Part shown: positions 16,201-25,814 of the stretch, piece after piece
Layout of the letters: each line of letters begins with the position of its first letter
Numbering within the stretch: position 1 is the stretch's first letter
From: Streptomyces sp. NBC_00704
Lineage (GTDB): Bacteria; Actinomycetota; Actinomycetes; Streptomycetales; Streptomycetaceae
DNA length: 64,000 bases
Direction of reading: 5' to 3'
Assembly: GCF_036226605.1 (NCBI RefSeq)
Contig: NZ_CP109000.1
Location: 3,964,501-4,028,500, forward strand
The notes under the pieces: generated by a model
Told to the model about the DNA's origin: nothing
Seen by the model: the letters and a program-made list of their open reading frames with translations, nothing else
Database searches by the model: none
Position numbers and translations under genes: made by a program

Positions 16201-17929
16201 CCCGACGAGCGCGCCCACGGGCCGTCGTCGGCGTGCCGTCGCCCAGCCGCCCGCCGAGGTCGTCGCCGCGTCCGGGCAGGCCGGACAGGCCGGACAGGCC
16301 GGGCCCATGGTGGCTCAGGCGGTCGTTCCGGGACAGGGCCAGCCGCACGCGCAGGGCCGGGCACAGGCCCCGGCACCCGTGCAGGCCCAGATCCAGGCCC
16401 AGCCCCAGACTCAGACGTCGTCGCAGGCACAGGCGTCCGGGCCGGGGCAGCCGCTCCCGGCCGAGGCGGCGCCGGGGCCCGCACCGGCCGCCCCTCTCAC
16501 GCCGACCCCGGGCGGCGGCACCCCGTTGCCGCCCGAGGCCGCCGTCGGACGGCCGCGGGCCGCGCAGCCCCTGCCCGCCGAGGCCGCGGTCCCGGCGCCG
16601 GCGCCGGCGCCGGTCATGGACCCCAACTCCACTCAGGGGCGCGCGATCAGCGTGCGGACCCTGGGCCAGGGCGTGCCGTTCACCCGGCAGGCCGCGCAGG
16701 TGCAGCAGGCTCACCCGGCGCACCAGGCGCAGCCGGTACTCCAGGGCCCGCCGTCCTCGTCGGCCACCCCCGCCCCCCATGCGCCGGGCGGTTCCGGGCG
16801 TCGCCGCAAGCTGGGGACCCCGCCCGATCCGGCGACCCGCCCGGAGCAGACGGCGCGCCCGCACCCGTCGGCCGAGCAGGCCCTGCCGCCCCGGGCAGGA
16901 CAGACGGGACAGCCGGGACAGGCGGGACAGACGGGCCCGGTCGGCCAGGCCGTCAGGGTTCCGACCTCCCCGACGGCGGCGCAGGCCGCGGTGGCGGGCG
17001 GTCCCGTTCCCCCGCCCGCGCCGCAGGCGCACCCCTCGCTCGCGGGGCAGTCGCGGCTCGCTCCCGGTGGCACCGACGGCGCCGGACGCTCGTACGCCAT
17101 AGGAGCGCCGGACGAGAACGCCGCCGAGGGGCCGGAGCCGCTGGACGGTCCCGGCGGGGCCGTCGAGGTGGCGGATCCGCCGCGGCCGCAGCCGATGGAC
17201 GACGAGCTTCCGCCGGAGCCGCTGGACAATCCGCGCCGGCTGCTGGTGTGGCCCGCGCCGGACGTGCACACCCAGCAGGCGCTCAGCGACCGCGGCTACC
17301 GTCCGGTGATCGTGCACTCGCGCGAGGAGGTCGACGCGCAGATCGCCGCGTTCCCGGCGGCCCTGTTCGTGGACCCGCTGACCGGGCCGATCACCCGCAC
17401 CGCGCTCCAGTCCCTGCGCACGGCCGCCGTCGCGGCCGAGGTGCCGGTGCTGGTGACGGCCGGGCTCGGGCAGGCGACGCGCGAGGCGGCCTACGGCGCC
17501 GACCCCGCCGTCCTGCTGAAGGCGCTCGCCCCGCGTGACAGCGAGCAGCATCCGCCGCGGGTTCTGCTGATCGAGGAGCACGCCGAGATCGCGCTCGCGC
17601 TGACCTCGACGCTGGAGCGGCGCGGGATGCAGGTGGCGCGGGCGGCCAGCGACGCGGACGCGGTCACGCTCGCCGGGCAGCTGCGGCCGAACCTGGTGGT
17701 GATGGACCTGATGCAGGTGGACCGGCGGCAGTCCGGGATCTTGGACTGGCTGCGGGCGAACGGACAGCTCAACCGCACCCCGCTGGTCGTCTACACGGCG
17801 GCCGTGGGCCAGGCGGACCTGCCGCGGCTCGCGTCGGGGGAGACGGTCCTCTTCCTCGCCGAGCGGTCGACCAGCCCCGAGGTGCAGGGCAGGATCGTGG
17901 ACCTGCTGGCCCGCATCGGCACCAACTGA
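13247..17929 (+). CDS. Very large PAS / degenerate histidine kinase / receiver protein with disordered middle
   Basis: A 1,560-residue protein. PAS domains occupy about 10-140 (ILDALPDALLLVNANGTVVNAN) and 145-260 (ILRAASEGVVGTDTDGRIVLVN). A charged coiled coil spans 265-350, then a DHp/ATPase-like region to about 555 (GYSRITTLIDNVLGYQRLDTG; HGGVLQTHEVPGMSGSAYVLEVPLG). The H box lacks its His and a G1 motif is not evident, so kinase activity is doubtful. About 800 Pro/Gln/Ala/Gly-rich residues follow, with repeated GRRRR motifs. The C-terminus (1,330-1,560) has a pseudo-receiver and a receiver (VLLIEEHAEIALAL; Asp in VVMDLMQ). A good ribosome site precedes the GTG. Probably a scaffold or signalling hub. 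Confidence 0.85.
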   Translation: MSSRPSRGAARLAAILDALPDALLLVNANGTVVNANTIALEAFETPGTALVGRGLLDLLPEFDSKLIPGSMRRPDHMDPRGQTKPTRMTARRTDGTEFPVEVTSANLENGQQAYDGYGYTSASDELLMLVVRDLSGTIDTEAELARSQRQTEMILRAASEGVVGTDTDGRIVLVNPAAAQILGYRASDLGGKELHDLVLHSRADGSPFAYDESPLADTLRSGRKHRVRGQVLWSKSGDRVAVDLTTAPVRDGDQLVGAVMTFTDRRPFDALAEEKDTVEKRHASELEKLSEEHASDLTALRQQHVAELEELRERHEEELAAGEERYAALGEREKDRYEALAGRHEQLLTLLGGSLRGPLDELRRELAALAADDAGQLWPEANQVLHHLSAGYSRITTLIDNVLGYQRLDTGAETVVRTKVMLDAVVAAGVDGAVDLIGPGRVQFAVHAPPIEAEVDARLLATALAHLVADVAGVDATGNAPVSAGGYMDNTVVVAAAQRGEVVRIEVRGPYAGGDPVHEPIVRGIVRAHGGVLQTHEVPGMSGSAYVLEVPLGGGAGAVAAPPALALPALASGPDAGAGVDESASGAPVDQGAGGRRRARRSSVDAFLEGEAAPPGAGGGTDADASAPTGRRRRRGPAAQELPGELPPPVGETDGADGTEGSGGTGRRRGRSAEVALVGDAGADAGVSEGAVMTAAEHAAGTAASGTGLGGTVPPQGVPSQGVAPQSVPPQGVQAPGGRRARHAPDGQQQQQPPHPQNALPSGLPALAPAHPQGAADPAAGWETEETEEESGQPTGRRRRALAAANERAAAQEAAPRSVFALPPAAADRTPDDPDGPDGPDAAGGTGAAHQAPAMGPVPPAGTAPLPAQGAGAMPGAGAMPGTGGFSGPGAVHVPAQSPIPAQSPVPAQAPLPPQAPGSGPVPVPVPVPPQAPIPAQAQAPGQASVQAAVQASGPGVADGSGADRGRHDAVTHDQSGDHTPPQPHPTSAPTGRRRRAVAQPPAEVVAASGQAGQAGQAGPMVAQAVVPGQGQPHAQGRAQAPAPVQAQIQAQPQTQTSSQAQASGPGQPLPAEAAPGPAPAAPLTPTPGGGTPLPPEAAVGRPRAAQPLPAEAAVPAPAPAPVMDPNSTQGRAISVRTLGQGVPFTRQAAQVQQAHPAHQAQPVLQGPPSSSATPAPHAPGGSGRRRKLGTPPDPATRPEQTARPHPSAEQALPPRAGQTGQPGQAGQTGPVGQAVRVPTSPTAAQAAVAGGPVPPPAPQAHPSLAGQSRLAPGGTDGAGRSYAIGAPDENAAEGPEPLDGPGGAVEVADPPRPQPMDDELPPEPLDNPRRLLVWPAPDVHTQQALSDRGYRPVIVHSREEVDAQIAAFPAALFVDPLTGPITRTALQSLRTAAVAAEVPVLVTAGLGQATREAAYGADPAVLLKALAPRDSEQHPPRVLLIEEHAEIALALTSTLERRGMQVARAASDADAVTLAGQLRPNLVVMDLMQVDRRQSGILDWLRANGQLNRTPLVVYTAAVGQADLPRLASGETVLFLAERSTSPEVQGRIVDLLARIGTN

Positions 17930-17998
17930 CCGACGGACCGACCGGCCCAGCGACCGGCTGACCTGCTGGCCCGCTGGCCGACGGGGGTCGGCCGGGCG

Positions 17999-18580
17999 TC
18001 AGTTCGCGATGATCCTGCGGGCCGCCTCCTTGATGGAGGAGCGCAGCCGGTCGCGGTCGGTGTCCTCGCCGCCCGCCAGGATGCGGCTCATCTGGGGGAC
18101 GACAGTGGTCCAGTTGGCGATCGCGATCAGCAGGAGGAGCAGGTCGCGGGCCGGGATCGCGTCGGTGATCACGCCCCGGTCCTGGCCGTCCTGCATCGCG
18201 CCGACCTTGAGCGCGTAGTGCTCCCGGCGTTCCGCCTCGTCGGGCAGTTCGGCGGTGCCGTACTCGATGCCCTCCCAGTAGAGGAGACGCAGCAGCTCGG
18301 GGTGGGCGGCGTGGTAGTCCATCAGCCGGTCGAGCCAGCCCTCGATGTCGTCCGGGTCGACGGGGACGGCCGCGGCGAGATGGACCATGCTGCGCCCCAG
18401 GACCAGGGAGAACAGCTGGGCCTTGTTGCCGAAGTAGGCGTAGATCAGCTGCTTGTTCGCCTTCGCCTCGGCGGCGATCCGGTCGATGCGGGCGCCCGCG
18501 ATGCCGTGGCGGGCGAACTCCGCGACGGCGGCGTCGAAGATCCGGGCTCGAGTGGCCTCGGGATCCCTGGTGGTTGCCAT
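17999..18580 (-). CDS. TetR-family transcriptional regulator
   Basis: A 193-residue regulator. The N-terminal HTH is clear (ARIFDAAVAEFARHGIAGARIDRIAAEAKANKQLIYAYFGNKAQLF in two blocks, residues 12-57), and the helical C-terminal ligand domain follows. The ATG at 18580 was chosen over a long upstream extension because it fits the family. It diverges from the MFS gene, with two near-identical palindromes between them, so it most likely represses both genes and is released by a substrate of the pump. Confidence 0.9.
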   Translation of the reverse strand: MATTRDPEATRARIFDAAVAEFARHGIAGARIDRIAAEAKANKQLIYAYFGNKAQLFSLVLGRSMVHLAAAVPVDPDDIEGWLDRLMDYHAAHPELLRLLYWEGIEYGTAELPDEAERREHYALKVGAMQDGQDRGVITDAIPARDLLLLLIAIANWTTVVPQMSRILAGGEDTDRDRLRSSIKEAARRIIAN

Positions 18581-18603
18581 GGGGACATCGTAGCGAGACA
18601 CGT

Positions 18604-18619
18604 AACCAACTAGTTGGTT
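18604..18619. promoter_or_regulatory. TetR operator O1 (perfect palindrome)
   Basis: AACCAACTAGTTGGTT is a perfect 16-bp palindrome 24 bp upstream of the tetR start. A second copy with one changed centre base lies 61 bp away at 18665. Confidence 0.85.
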
Positions 18620-18664
18620 GACAGGGAATCGGCGACCGCCCCAGACTGTTGCACCTGCCGTTCC

Positions 18665-18680
18665 AACCAACTGGTTGGTT
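18665..18680. promoter_or_regulatory. TetR operator O2
   Basis: AACCAACTGGTTGGTT, 31 bp before the MFS start codon. It matches O1 at 15 of 16 positions, indicating that both divergent promoters share one regulator. Confidence 0.85.
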
Positions 18681-18710
18681 GTCGAGTCGTCTCGAAGGAG
18701 CGCCTCCCCC

Positions 18711-19979
18711 ATGTCGTCCGCAGGCACCCGCACCCCGGCCGCCACCGCCACGCACCGACGGACCCCGACCCCGAACCCGAACCCGGACCTGAACCCGGAC
18801 CCAGACCCGGTCACCGGCCGGAGCCCGAACCTCCTCCTGGTCCTCATCGCCCTGTGCACCGCCGTCACGGCCGCCAACATCTACGTCGCGGCTCCGCTGC
18901 TCCCCCTCATCGCCCACGACTTCGGCACGACGTCCTCGGCGGTGGCCTGGATCGCCTCGGTCGCCCAGTTCGGCTACGCGGCCGGCCTGCTGTTCTTCGC
19001 TCCGCTCGGCGACCGGGTGAACCGGCGGCGGCTGGTCGCCGCGCTCTCCCTGGTCACGGCGCTGGCGCTGATCGCCGGCGCGGCGGCGGGGAGCGCCGCG
19101 GCCCTCGCGGCGGCGGTGCTCGTCGCCTCCGGCGCCACGGTCGTCCCGCAGCTCCTCGTCCCGCTGGTCGCCGCCCGGGCCCCGTCCGACCGGCGCGCCC
19201 GGCACGTGGCGGCCGTCATCGCCGGACTGTTCACCGGCATCGTCGCGGCCCGCGTGCTCGGCGGGCTCGCCGGACAGGCCTTCGGCTGGCGGACGGTGTT
19301 CGTCGGCGCGGCCGTCCTCACCACCGTCCTGGGCCTGCTGACCGCGGCCGCGCTCCCCGCCGAGGAACGGCCCGCCCGTGACGGTCACCTCTTCGCCGGT
19401 CTCACCGCGATGCCGGGACTGGTGCGGCGCTCGCCCGACCTGTGGCGGGCGTGCGTGCGGCAGGCCGGCATGTACGGCGCCTGGAGCGCCCTGTGGACCT
19501 CGCTGGCGCTGCTGCTGACCGACGGTTCGTACGGCATGTCGACCGCGACCGCCGGTCTGTTCGGCCTCTTCGGGCTCTCCGCGAGCGTCGTCGCGCCGCT
19601 GGCCGGCGGTCTGGTCGACCGCTTCGGCGCGGCCCGGACGGTCCGCGGCGCGTACCTGCTCGCCGCCGTCTCGGTCCCGCTGTTCTGGCTGGGCGGGCAC
19701 GTGCTGGCGGCGCTGTTCGTGGCCGCCGTCGTGATCCACGCCGCGCTCGTCGCGTCCCACGTCGCCAACCAGACCCTCGCCCTGACGACCACCTCGGCGC
19801 CCGCGACCGCCAACAGTGCCTATGTCGTCGCGGGTTTCGCGGGCGGCGCCACCGCCTCGGCCCTGGCCGGACTCGCCTACGCCCGCCTCGGCTGGGGCGG
19901 GGTCGTCGCGGTGGCGGGCGCATGGCTGATCCTGGGCTGGACCACGACCGGCACACGCCGCCGGGCCGCCGCCCGGTAG
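18711..19979 (+). CDS. MFS transporter (DHA1-type exporter)
   Basis: A 422-residue, 12-helix major facilitator. After a Thr/Pro/Asn leader (with an NPNPDLNPDPDP run) helix 1 starts near 45 (NLLLVLIALCTAVTAANIYVA). The motif A loop is PLGDRVNRRRL between helices 2 and 3, with the half-repeat PLAGGLVDRFGAARTV in the second half. This pattern fits NepI/YnfM-like sugar, nucleoside or drug exporters. The ATG at 18711 has AAGGAGCG in front; the longer frame reaching into the operators was rejected. Control by the divergent TetR is likely. The substrate is unknown. Confidence 0.9.
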   Translation: MSSAGTRTPAATATHRRTPTPNPNPDLNPDPDPVTGRSPNLLLVLIALCTAVTAANIYVAAPLLPLIAHDFGTTSSAVAWIASVAQFGYAAGLLFFAPLGDRVNRRRLVAALSLVTALALIAGAAAGSAAALAAAVLVASGATVVPQLLVPLVAARAPSDRRARHVAAVIAGLFTGIVAARVLGGLAGQAFGWRTVFVGAAVLTTVLGLLTAAALPAEERPARDGHLFAGLTAMPGLVRRSPDLWRACVRQAGMYGAWSALWTSLALLLTDGSYGMSTATAGLFGLFGLSASVVAPLAGGLVDRFGAARTVRGAYLLAAVSVPLFWLGGHVLAALFVAAVVIHAALVASHVANQTLALTTTSAPATANSAYVVAGFAGGATASALAGLAYARLGWGGVVAVAGAWLILGWTTTGTRRRAAAR

Positions 19980-20051
19980 GGGCGGGGCGCACCAGAGGCA
20001 CCCGACACATGAGTGGCCCAGGTGAGCCCGGTGGTCCGACGGCCCGACGGC

Positions 20052-20130
20052 CCGGCGGATCAGGCGGCCGGCCCGGCGGATCAGGCGGCCCGGCGGATCA
20101 GGTGGCTCGGCGGATCAGGTGGCCCGGTGG
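20052..20130. repeat. GGATCAG-containing tandem repeat
   Basis: About four copies of a 17-20-bp unit near CCGGCGGATCAGGCGGC follow the MFS gene. The rest of 19980-20350 is GC-rich and I see no gene in it. The core GGATCAG also forms the repeat at 12742. Confidence 0.75.
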
Positions 20131-20350
20131 ACGGCCGGGCGCCGGCCCACCATGCGTACCCGCCCGGCTCACCGGGCGTACGCTCCCGGCCCACCAGGCG
20201 CGGGGACCCGCAGCCGGCGCCCCGGCCGGGGTCTGGGTCGGGGTCGGCGCGACCTCGCGCGCCCCGGCCCTGCCCCTCCCGCTGCTCCTGGCCCCGCAGC
20301 ACGCCCCCGGCCCCGCCCTTGTGCGGCCGGGGGGCGCGCCGCCGGGGCGA

Positions 20351-22006
<1,656 letters not shown>

Positions 22007-22067
22007 GGCGTCCTCCCAGGGCGGCGACATCGCCTACGCGGTGGTCATTGTTGCGCTGATTCTGCGC

Positions 22068-22085
22068 ACATACCACGCGGTATGT
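22068..22085. promoter_or_regulatory. Palindromic operator candidate upstream of acyl-CoA ligase
   Basis: ACATACCACGCGGTATGT: 7-bp arms ACATACC/GGTATGT around 4 bases, 62 bp before the ligase start. Shape and position suggest a TetR-type acyl-CoA-responsive site; no cognate gene is adjacent. Confidence 0.55.
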
Positions 22086-22158
22086 CACTAGCTGACGATG
22101 ATCGATCACGTCACGACAAAGCCCAGGTCAGCACACCAGGTGAGCGCATAGCGGCGCA

Positions 22159-22704
22159 CTACCGGACAAGTACCAGCTCAGGGTCCTCACGCAGCTTGCC
22201 CAGGGCCCGCGACACCGCCGACTTCACCGTGCCCACGGAGACGCCGAGCACTTCGGCCGTCTGGGCCTCGCTGAGATCCTCGTAATACCTGAGGACGACC
22301 ATCGCCCGCTGCCGCGCGGGCAGCTTGGTGATCGCCCGCCACATGGCGTCGTGCAGCGCCTGCCGCTCGGCGGGATCGTCGCCGCCGACCGGGTCCGGCT
22401 CCGGCAGCTCCTCGCACATGAACTCGTCGACCTTGCGCTTGCGCCACTGCGAGGTGCGCGTGTTCAGCAGGGCGCGGCGCACATAGCCGTCCAGCGCCCG
22501 GTGGTCCTCGATCCGGTCCCACGCGACGTACGTCTTCGCGAGCGCGGACTGCAGCAGGTCCTCGGCGTCGCACGGGTTCGCGGTCAGCGACCTGGCGGTG
22601 CGCAGCAGCACCGGCTGCCGGGCCCTGACGTACGACGCGAACGACGGGTACGGTGAAGGCCGCGTCATGCCGTTCGAAGCGCTGGTGCACACGGTGGTGG
22701 TCAT
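22159..22704 (-). CDS. SigE-family (ECF-like) RNA polymerase sigma factor
   Basis: A 181-residue sigma factor. Region 2 spans about 20-95 (FASYVRARQPVLLRTARSLTANPCDAEDLLQSALAKTY, read in two blocks) and region 4 about 115-170 (LPARQRAMVVLRYYEDLSEAQTAEVLGVSVGTVKSAVSRAL). The short N-terminus and the NTRTSQWRKRK segment are typical of the actinobacterial SigE-type group. GGAG precedes the ATG. No anti-sigma gene is adjacent; a CCACCTC-cca-GAGGTGG hairpin lies about 90 bp upstream (22795-22811). Confidence 0.9.
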   Translation of the reverse strand: MTTTVCTSASNGMTRPSPYPSFASYVRARQPVLLRTARSLTANPCDAEDLLQSALAKTYVAWDRIEDHRALDGYVRRALLNTRTSQWRKRKVDEFMCEELPEPDPVGGDDPAERQALHDAMWRAITKLPARQRAMVVLRYYEDLSEAQTAEVLGVSVGTVKSAVSRALGKLREDPELVLVR

Positions 22705-23055
22705 GGCTCCACGCTAGGTTCGCCCCCCGGCCGCGCGGATCGCCCGCAGGTCCCGAAGCCGGGTCCGTCTCAGGTTGTAGAGGTGGTGCGGGCCCCACCT
22801 CCCAGAGGTGGACGAGACGTCCCCCACCATTGCGGGATGACCCTGGTACCGGGGTATGACGTCGCACTCGCCCCCGAGGCCCGCCCGAAGCCGCCCGCAC
22901 ACCCGCCGACCTGGGGCGAAGCCGTCCACGACGACGTGAGCCGATGCCCCACCCGCGCGCGGGCCGGAGCCCCGTCACCCCGGGGCGGACGCAGCCGGAC
23001 GCGCAGATCTCCCCGACCGCGCCGCACGCGCACCCCTCCCGGCCGCGCCGGACGC
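22705..23055. other. Intergenic region between sigma gene and thiolase-like gene
   Basis: Contains the sigma-gene promoter region and the hairpin at 22795-22811. I see no gene or RNA in the remainder; frames on either strand are compositional. Confidence 0.5.
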
Positions 23056-24225
23056 TCACCCGTCCGAGGTGAGGACCAGGCCCGACGTCGGCACGCCCGT
23101 TCCCGCCGTCACCAGGACGCGGGCCGCACCGGGCAGTTGGTTCACGGCCGTGCCGCGCACCTGCCGTACGGCCTCCGCGATGCCGTTCATCCCGTGGAGG
23201 TACGCCTCCCCGAGCTGACCGCCGTGGGTGTTGAGCGGCAGCCGGTCCTCCGCCACGAAGGCGGCGGCCTCACCGCGGGCGCAGAAGCCGAACTCCTCCA
23301 GCTGCATCAGCACGAACGGCGTGAAGTGGTCGTACAGGATGCCGACGTCGATGTCGTCCGGCGCCAGCCCGGAGCCGTCCCACAGCCGCCGGGCGACCAC
23401 GGACGACTCCGGCAGCCCGGTCAGGTCGTCCCGGTAGTAGCTGGTCATCTGCTCCTGGGCCCGGCCCGCGCCCTGCGCCGCCGCCGCGATCACGGCGGGC
23501 GGCCGGGGCAGGTCGCGGGCCCGCTCCAGGGAGGTGACGACCAGCGCCTGGCCGCCGTCCGTCTCCTGGCAGCAGTCCAGCAGCCTCAGCGGCTCGGCGA
23601 TCCAGCGCGAGGCCGCATGGTCGGCGAGGGTGATCGGGCGGCCGTGGAAGTACGCCGCCGGGTTGGTCGCCGCGTGCCGCCGGGCGGTGACGGCGACGGG
23701 CCCGAAGGCCTCCTCCGCGCTCAGCCCGTAGGCGTACAGGTAGCGCTGCGCCGCCATCGCCACCCAGGAGGCCGGCGTGAGCAGCCCGAACGGCAGCGAC
23801 CAGCCGAGCGCCGCCCCCTCCGCCGACGGCTCCCGCTGCCGCACGCCCGACCCGAAACGGCGCCCGGAGCGCTCGTTGAACGCGCGATAGCAGACGACGA
23901 CCTCGGCCGCGCCCGTCGCCACGGCGAGCGCCGCCTGCTGCACGGTCGCGCAGGCCGCACCGCCGCCGTAGTGGACGCGGGAGAAGAAGGACAGCTCGCC
24001 CATGCCGCAGGCCTGCGCCACGGTGATCTCCGGGCTGGTGTCCATCGTGAAGGTCACCATGCCGTCCACGTCGGCGGGCGTGAGGCCCGCGTCGGCCAGA
24101 GCCGACCGCACCGCCTCCGCCGCCAGCCGCAGCTCGCTGCGCCCCGAGTCCTTGGAGAACTCCGTGGCCCCGATCCCGGCGATCGCGGCCCGGCCGCCCA
24201 GCCGGTCCCGCACGCGCGCGTTCAC
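23056..24225 (-). CDS. Ltp2-like thiolase-superfamily protein (lipid-transfer protein/acetyl-CoA acetyltransferase-like)
   Basis: A 389-residue thiolase-fold protein (IAGIGATEFSKDSGRSELRLAAEAVRSAL at the N-terminus). It carries YGGGAACATVQQAALAVATG around the nucleophile position and the C-terminal GGQLGEAYLHGMNGIAEAVRQVRG. This pattern matches nonspecific lipid-transfer/Ltp2 proteins that act as aldolases in steroid side-chain cleavage. The GTG at 24225 overlaps the stop of the MaoC gene (GTGA). The three-gene order (MaoC-OB fusion, MaoC, thiolase) is that of chsH2-chsH1-ltp2 of mycobacteria, where the OB domain docks Ltp2. Substrate in this organism is not known. Confidence 0.85.
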   Translation of the reverse strand: MNARVRDRLGGRAAIAGIGATEFSKDSGRSELRLAAEAVRSALADAGLTPADVDGMVTFTMDTSPEITVAQACGMGELSFFSRVHYGGGAACATVQQAALAVATGAAEVVVCYRAFNERSGRRFGSGVRQREPSAEGAALGWSLPFGLLTPASWVAMAAQRYLYAYGLSAEEAFGPVAVTARRHAATNPAAYFHGRPITLADHAASRWIAEPLRLLDCCQETDGGQALVVTSLERARDLPRPPAVIAAAAQGAGRAQEQMTSYYRDDLTGLPESSVVARRLWDGSGLAPDDIDVGILYDHFTPFVLMQLEEFGFCARGEAAAFVAEDRLPLNTHGGQLGEAYLHGMNGIAEAVRQVRGTAVNQLPGAARVLVTAGTGVPTSGLVLTSDG

Positions 24226-24617
24226 GCCCCGGCCTCCTTCGCAAGGAGGAGCGTGACCGTCCCCGTGACGTGCCGGCCCACGCCGTTGTCCCCGGTGACC
24301 CGCACCACGGCCGTGTCGCCGTCGACCTCCTCGACGCGGCCCCTCAACACCATGGTGTCGCCGGGGTGGTTGGGCGCGCCCAGCCGGATCGCCACCTTGC
24401 GGAGCACCGCCGTGGGGCCGAAGCAGTCGGTGAGGTAGCGGCCGACCAGGCCGTTGGTGGTGAGGATGTTCATGAAGATGTCGGGGGACCCCTTGGCCCG
24501 GGCCAGCTCGTGGTCGTGATGGACGTCCTGGTAGTCGCGCGAGGCGATGGCGCCGGCGACGATCAGGGTCCGGGTGACCGCGATCTCCAGCGGCGGCAGT
24601 TCGTCACCGGCCTTCAC
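24222..24617 (-). CDS. MaoC-family hotdog dehydratase (ChsH1-like)
   Basis: A 131-residue single hotdog domain. The catalytic hydratase motif is present as AGAIASRDYQDVHHDHELARAKG, with Asp and His in the usual D-x4-H spacing, followed by PDIFMNILTTNGLVGRYL. Such short MaoC proteins form a heterodimer with a larger hotdog partner; the overlapping upstream gene supplies one. Start GTG at 24617 overlaps the upstream stop. Predicted to hydrate an enoyl-CoA with a bulky or steroid-like tail. Confidence 0.88.
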   Translation of the reverse strand: MKAGDELPPLEIAVTRTLIVAGAIASRDYQDVHHDHELARAKGSPDIFMNILTTNGLVGRYLTDCFGPTAVLRKVAIRLGAPNHPGDTMVLRGRVEEVDGDTAVVRVTGDNGVGRHVTGTVTLLLAKEAGA

Positions 24618-25774
24618 GCGGCGCCCTCCCGCGCGCGGAACACGGGCAACGTCAGCCCGTCGTCGAAGACCTGGAACTCCAGCTCCACCGGCATCCCGAT
24701 GCGCACCTTGTCGTAGGGCACGCCGACCACGCCACTGATCACACGGACGCCCTCCGCCAGTTCGACCAGCCCCACCGCGTAGGGCGGGGAGAACGCCGGG
24801 AACGGCGGATGGTGCATCACGACGTACGAGAACACCGTGCCCCGGCCGCCCGCCTCGACCGTGTCCCACTCGGCCGAACCGCAGGCGTTGCAGCCGGGCA
24901 GCCAGGGAAAGCGCAGGGTGGCGCAGGCGGCACACCGCTGGATGAGGAAACGCCGCTCGCCGACCCCCGCCCAGAATCCGGCGTTGTCCCGGTTGACGAC
25001 GGGCCGCGGCCGAAGCCCGGCCGCCCCCGCGGCCTCCACGGGCTGCCTGGGCGGCGCGGACTCCACGGGCTCACCTGGCTGCCTGGGCGGCGCGGGTTCT
25101 CCGGGCCCCATGGACCGCGCGGACTCGGGCCGATGCGCCTCCGCCACCGCGGCGACAGGGGCGGCCGCGGCAGGGGCCGGTGTGGCCGCGGCAGGGGTCG
25201 GCGCGGCCGCTGCCGTGCCCGTGGCTGCTGCCGCCGTCCCCGCTTGGGGCCTGCCCGACGACCCGGCCGGCGCGTACTTGAGGATGCGGAAGCGATGGGT
25301 GCCGACAAGCGCCCCGCCCACCCGGACCTCGGTCCGCGTCGTCACGAAGTACCCGGCGCCCAGCCTGGTCGTCTTGCGCGACGAGACCGACTCGATCACG
25401 GTGTCGAAGGCGACCTCGTCCCCGGGCCGCAGCGGACGCGCGTACTCCTGCTCGCAGTCCGTGGCGACGACCGCGGTGCAGCCCGCCCCGTCGAGCAGGG
25501 ACAGCAGTTCCTCATAGGCCCGCGCCCGCCCCTCGTGCGTGCCCCCCGGACCGCCCGGACCGCCCGGACCGCCCAGACCACCCATGATCCACGCCTGGAG
25601 CATGGTGGGCGGGGCGATCGCGTCGGGGCCGGTGTACGCGGGGTTGGCGTCGCCCATCGCCTCGCACCAGTGCCTGATCATGGGCGCGTTGACGGGATCC
25701 CGGCCCACGCCGGCGACCGCGGCGGGGCGCCCCTCGTAGGCCTTGAGCCGCAGGTGGAGATGGTCGTCGTCCAC
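24614..25774 (-). CDS. Fused MaoC-N hotdog / zinc-ribbon OB-fold protein (ChsH2-like)
   Basis: A 386-residue two-domain protein. Residues 1-150 are a MaoC-like hotdog (MIRHWCEAMGDANPAYTG; QEYARPLRPGDEVAFDTVIE). A linker of about 70 Ala/Pro-rich residues follows. Residues about 245-386 form a DUF35 module: zinc ribbon (CAACATLRFPWLPGCNACGS) and OB fold (GTVFSYVVMHHPPFPAFSPP; VELEFQVFDDGLTLPVF). The hotdog also contains a collagen-like GGLGGPGGPGGPGG insertion. GGAAGGAG precedes the GTG at 25774. ChsH2 of Mycobacterium has the same architecture. A TCTGAC/GTCAGA palindrome lies 24 bp upstream. Confidence 0.88.
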   Translation of the reverse strand: MDDDHLHLRLKAYEGRPAAVAGVGRDPVNAPMIRHWCEAMGDANPAYTGPDAIAPPTMLQAWIMGGLGGPGGPGGPGGTHEGRARAYEELLSLLDGAGCTAVVATDCEQEYARPLRPGDEVAFDTVIESVSSRKTTRLGAGYFVTTRTEVRVGGALVGTHRFRILKYAPAGSSGRPQAGTAAAATGTAAAAPTPAAATPAPAAAAPVAAVAEAHRPESARSMGPGEPAPPRQPGEPVESAPPRQPVEAAGAAGLRPRPVVNRDNAGFWAGVGERRFLIQRCAACATLRFPWLPGCNACGSAEWDTVEAGGRGTVFSYVVMHHPPFPAFSPPYAVGLVELAEGVRVISGVVGVPYDKVRIGMPVELEFQVFDDGLTLPVFRAREGAA

Positions 25775-25797
25775 GGCCGCACTCCTTCCAGACGGTT

Positions 25798-25814
25798 TCT
25801 GACTGTCCGTCAGA
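25798..25814. promoter_or_regulatory. TetR-type operator candidate for the chsH2-like operon
   Basis: TCTGACTGTCCGTCAGA: 6-bp arms around 5 bases, 24-40 bp upstream of the operon start, where it would overlap the promoter. No adjacent regulator gene. Confidence 0.6.

Noticed and set aside
22783..24438. Long plus-strand frame opposite the thiolase-like gene
   Set aside because: Arg/Gly/His-rich shadow; the minus strand encodes a clear thiolase-superfamily protein with overlapping operon partners.
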